Shown: in pieces, positions 4,626 to 5,513 of the stretch
Numbering within the stretch: the stretch's first letter is position 1
Layout of the letters: each line of letters opens with the position of its first letter
Source: Thermoflexus hugenholtzii JAD2
Lineage (GTDB): Bacteria > Chloroflexota > Dehalococcoidia > UBA2979
NCBI GenBank assembly: GCA_945889565.1
Contig: CAMDBZ010000122.1
Coordinates: forward strand, 1-5,513
DNA length: 5,513 bases
Direction: 5' to 3'
Notes under the pieces: model-generated
The model's input: the letters and a program-made list of their open reading frames with translations, nothing else
The model's database searches: none
Told to the model about the DNA's origin: nothing
Translations under genes and position numbers: made by a program

Positions 4626-5513
4626 ATGCAGCAGGCGCTGGCACGCAACATCCCGCTGTTCTTCGTGTTCCGGCTGCTGCGGGACGCGCACCTGTGGATT
4701 CCCGTGTGGGTGGTGTACCTGACGGTGGAGCAGGGGTTCACGCTGACCGAGGTGACGGCAGCGGACGGACTGTTCTTCCTCGCGATCTCGGTGCTCGAGG
4801 TGCCGACGGGGGCAGTGGCGGATCGCTGGGGGCGGCGGCGGTCGCTCGCGCTGGGGGCGCTGTGCTTTGCGGGCGCGCTGGTGGTGTTCGCGTATGCGAC
4901 GTCCCGCTGCTGCTCGCGTCGTTCGCGTTGTGGGCGCTCGCGGACGCGCTGATGTCGGGTGCGGACCTCGCGCTGTTGTTCGACTCGCTGCGGGCGATGG
5001 GGCGCGAGCGGGACTATGAGCGGCTGGCGGGGCGTTCGGAGGCGGCGATGTGGGGCGGCGTGACGGCGGCGACGCTGCTGGGCGCGCCGATCGCGGCGGC
5101 GGCGAGCATGCGCTTCACGATCGGCGCGGGCGTCGTGGTCTCGCTCGTCACGGCCGGGGTCGCGCTGCTGCTGGTGGAGCCGCCGCGGGGGCGCGAGCCG
5201 GGGGAGCGCGGAGAGCAGGCCGCGCATGGCCTCGGGTACCTCGCGACGCTGACGGCGGGGTTGCGCCTCGTGTGGCACGACCGCGCGGTGCGCTGGGTGG
5301 TGCTGCTCGCGGGGCTGTCGACGGCGACGCTGGGCGCGTCGATGTACCTCGTGCAGCCGTTGCTGCTCAGCCGCGGGGTGGCGGTGGGGTTCGCGTTCTC
5401 AGCGTGGCAGGTGCCGTGGGTGGCAGGGGCGGCGCTGGGCGCGCTCGCGGCGAGCGCGCTGTGGCGGCGCTTCGGGGACGCGGTGGTGAGTGGGGGCGTG
5501 GTGGTGCTGGGGG
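4626..5513 (+). pseudogene. MFS transporter, frameshifted near 4902 and cut by the window edge
   Basis: This is a second, different major facilitator permease, split over two frames. The first segment (4626 to about 4904) gives 93 residues. It begins MQQALARNIPLFFVFRLLRD, with helix 1 and helix 2 followed by motif A, TGAVADRWGRRR (61-72). In that frame the protein then degenerates into Arg/Cys/Ser-rich sequence and stops at TGA 4950-4952. The transporter resumes in the -1 frame from 4904 (PLLLASFALWALADAL) and stays open to the window edge, adding 203 residues of membrane helices. Together about 296 residues are visible of an expected 400 or so. Adding one C to the CCC run at 4903-4905 would restore a continuous reading (ATS-PLLLA). 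ATG 4626 is preferred over ATG 4584 and GTG 4572 because codons before it (GTT, GCT, AGG, GAT) are unlike the rest of the gene. However, no clear ribosome site is seen. Substrate unknown; the break may be real or a sequencing error. Confidence 0.8.
4899..4954 (+). other. Frameshift site and overlapping stop/start (TGATG) within the second MFS gene
   Basis: Coding signal moves from the frame of 4902 to the frame of 4904 at the short run CCC (4903-4905), consistent with loss of one base. The upstream frame ends at TGA 4950-4952. This stop shares its last base with ATG 4952-4954 in the downstream, transporter-encoding frame. Such a TGATG could in principle allow translational coupling. However, the residues between 4904 and 4951 in the downstream frame also look like native helix sequence, which favours a simple indel over two designed genes. 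Confidence 0.6.

Noticed and set aside
4899..4910. Programmed -1 ribosomal frameshift in the second MFS gene
   Set aside because: The site lacks an X-XXY-YYZ slippery heptamer: re-pairing from TCC to GTC would be poor. Programmed shifting is also not known for this family. An indel or sequencing error is simpler.
4595..5278. 227-codon open frame on the minus strand, antisense to the second MFS gene
   Set aside because: Arg/Gln/Pro-rich translation. The plus strand carries the membrane helices and motif A of an MFS protein across the same bases.
1..5513. tRNA, rRNA, CRISPR array, transposon ends or riboswitch
   Set aside because: Reading through the intergenic regions gave no cloverleaf with a TTCRA-type arm, no regularly spaced repeats, no transposase motifs with terminal repeats and no recognisable riboswitch core. 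All spacers are under 200 bp.

Overview
This is a very GC-rich window (roughly 70% by eye, with GCG, CTG, CTC, GTG and GGC codons dominating). It holds five protein-coding loci and no RNA genes, CRISPR array or insertion sequence that I can see. The lineage cannot be fixed from the sequence. The DevR/DosR-like regulator, the solo molybdenum hydroxylase subunit and the codon bias would fit a high-GC Chloroflexota (Dehalococcoidia or Thermomicrobia-like) or actinobacterial genome. That is inference.

Layout from left to right: (1) the C-terminal end of a LuxR/NarL-type response regulator on the plus strand, cut by the window edge (2-292). (2) A 430-residue major facilitator superfamily (MFS) efflux-type transporter on the minus strand (314-1606). 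(3) An unrecognised 96-residue protein on the plus strand with a strong ribosome binding site (1806-2096). (4) A 765-residue molybdopterin-binding large subunit of the xanthine dehydrogenase / aldehyde oxidase family on the minus strand (2192-4489). (5) A second MFS transporter on the plus strand, running off the right edge and broken by a one-base frameshift near 4902-4905 (4626-5513).

Strand alternates at every gene, so no two neighbours can share an operon. Two junctions are convergent: 21 bp at 293-313 and 95 bp at 2097-2191, each with inverted repeats that may act as bidirectional terminators. Two are divergent: 199 bp at 1607-1805 and 136 bp at 4490-4625, and these must carry back-to-back promoters. 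The first divergent region contains two short perfect palindromes that are candidate operators.

Nothing ties the genes into one pathway. The molybdenum enzyme lacks the FAD and [2Fe-2S] partner genes that normally sit beside it, and the two transporters belong to different MFS subgroups. The points most worth attention are the frameshifted transporter, the orphan molybdenum hydroxylase subunit with a rearranged cofactor motif, the small unknown gene, and the very stable hairpin pair between the convergent genes. I see no convincing evidence of a new multi-gene system in this window.
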